The notes beneath the pieces were generated by a model, which saw only the letters and a list, made by a program, of their open reading frames with translations, had not been told where the DNA came from and made no database searches. DNA of 64,000 nucleotides, from NCBI RefSeq assembly GCF_000378945.1, contig NZ_KB900539.1, positions 1,404,527 through 1,468,526 of the forward strand. The letters are read 5' to 3'. Each line of letters begins with the position of its first letter. Positions within the stretch are counted from its first letter, which is position 1. Positions 63,932 through 64,000 of the stretch are shown piece by piece. A program made the position numbers and the translations under genes. Origin of the DNA: Methyloversatilis universalis EHg5. GTDB lineage: Bacteria > Pseudomonadota > Gammaproteobacteria > Burkholderiales > Rhodocyclaceae.

Positions 63932-64000
63932 TCAGTGAAAGTCCCGGCTGCGCGGTACGAGATCGCCCAGCAGCGCGGAGCGGTCGACCAGACGGCGCGC
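63932..64000 (-). CDS. C-terminal end of a truncated gene
   Basis: On the minus strand the last 22 codons of a reading frame, ARRLVDRSALLGDLVPRSRD then FH and TGA, run off the window edge. It lies 44 bases upstream of bcp and may share its transcript. Too short to assign a family. Confidence 0.45.
   Translation of the reverse strand, partial: ARRLVDRSALLGDLVPRSRDFH

Overview
The window is about 64 kb of high-GC bacterial chromosome, densely coded on both strands. The gene set points to a facultative methylotrophic betaproteobacterium of the Rhodocyclales, Methyloversatilis-like. The evidence is a block for tetrahydromethanopterin/methanofuran-type C1 cofactors, a pqqA gene, class I PHB synthesis genes with a PhaR regulator, PEP-CTERM proteins with an EpsA-type regulator, and the order rnfABCDGE-nth. 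The species is inferred from gene content only. I see no prophage, insertion sequence, integrase or CRISPR array; the mobile-looking DNA is limited to REP-type palindromic repeats.

Layout. 1-6.2 kb: a REP pair, then the minus-strand operon rnfABCDGE-nth (ion-translocating ferredoxin:NAD oxidoreductase plus endonuclease III), almost every gene overlapping the next. 6.3-18 kb: mixed housekeeping (GT-C-like membrane protein, SulP transporter with a cyclic-nucleotide-binding tail, YidB, DUF2789, fumarase C, YoaA helicase, CbiM-like permease, GAF/pseudo-receiver pair, carboxylesterase, YigZ). 18.1-18.2 kb: a stand-alone 24-residue pqqA with its own terminator. 18.8-23.4 kb: a poly-N-acetylglucosamine locus led by a PEP-CTERM protein (PEP-CTERM-pgaD-pgaC-pgaA) without the deacetylase gene pgaB. 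23.6-30.8 kb: prfB (with its programmed +1 frameshift) followed without a gap by a membrane-anchored protein and an MksF-MksE-MksB type SMC condensin.

31-36 kb: a beta-propeller protein, an alpha/beta hydrolase, a second PEP-CTERM protein, an EpsA-type LuxR regulator and an ankyrin protein. 36-41.4 kb: a sigma-54 activator of the AcoR type overlapping a C1-cofactor cassette (DmrB/AfpA-like flavoprotein, dihydropteroate-synthase-like protein, DUF447, MfnB). 41.4-41.7 kb: four tandem 69-bp repeats whose hairpin stems co-vary. 41.7-47.3 kb: sigma-54 response regulator with a universal stress protein, bamD/rluD head to head, pgeF, a ZIP metal transporter and a small membrane protein. 47.3-51.7 kb: phaC-phaB-phaB-phaR. 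51.7-55.3 kb: rimO, an FAD-linked oxidase and five tRNAs (Ala, then Glu-Asp twice). 55.4-64 kb: a GGDEF protein, a PhnD-like binding protein coupled to a hybrid histidine kinase, a very large DUF748 protein, a Bcp peroxiredoxin and the end of a truncated gene.

The parts fit a C1-using, biofilm-forming, PHB-storing lifestyle. PQQ peptide and H4MPT/methanofuran genes serve alcohol and formaldehyde oxidation, Rnf handles ferredoxin redox balance, and PNAG, PEP-CTERM, EpsA and GGDEF genes concern matrix and surface. The strongest leads for something less described are the prfB-linked Mks condensin with a membrane partner and no visible nuclease, and the pgaB-less PNAG operon translationally coupled to a PEP-CTERM protein.
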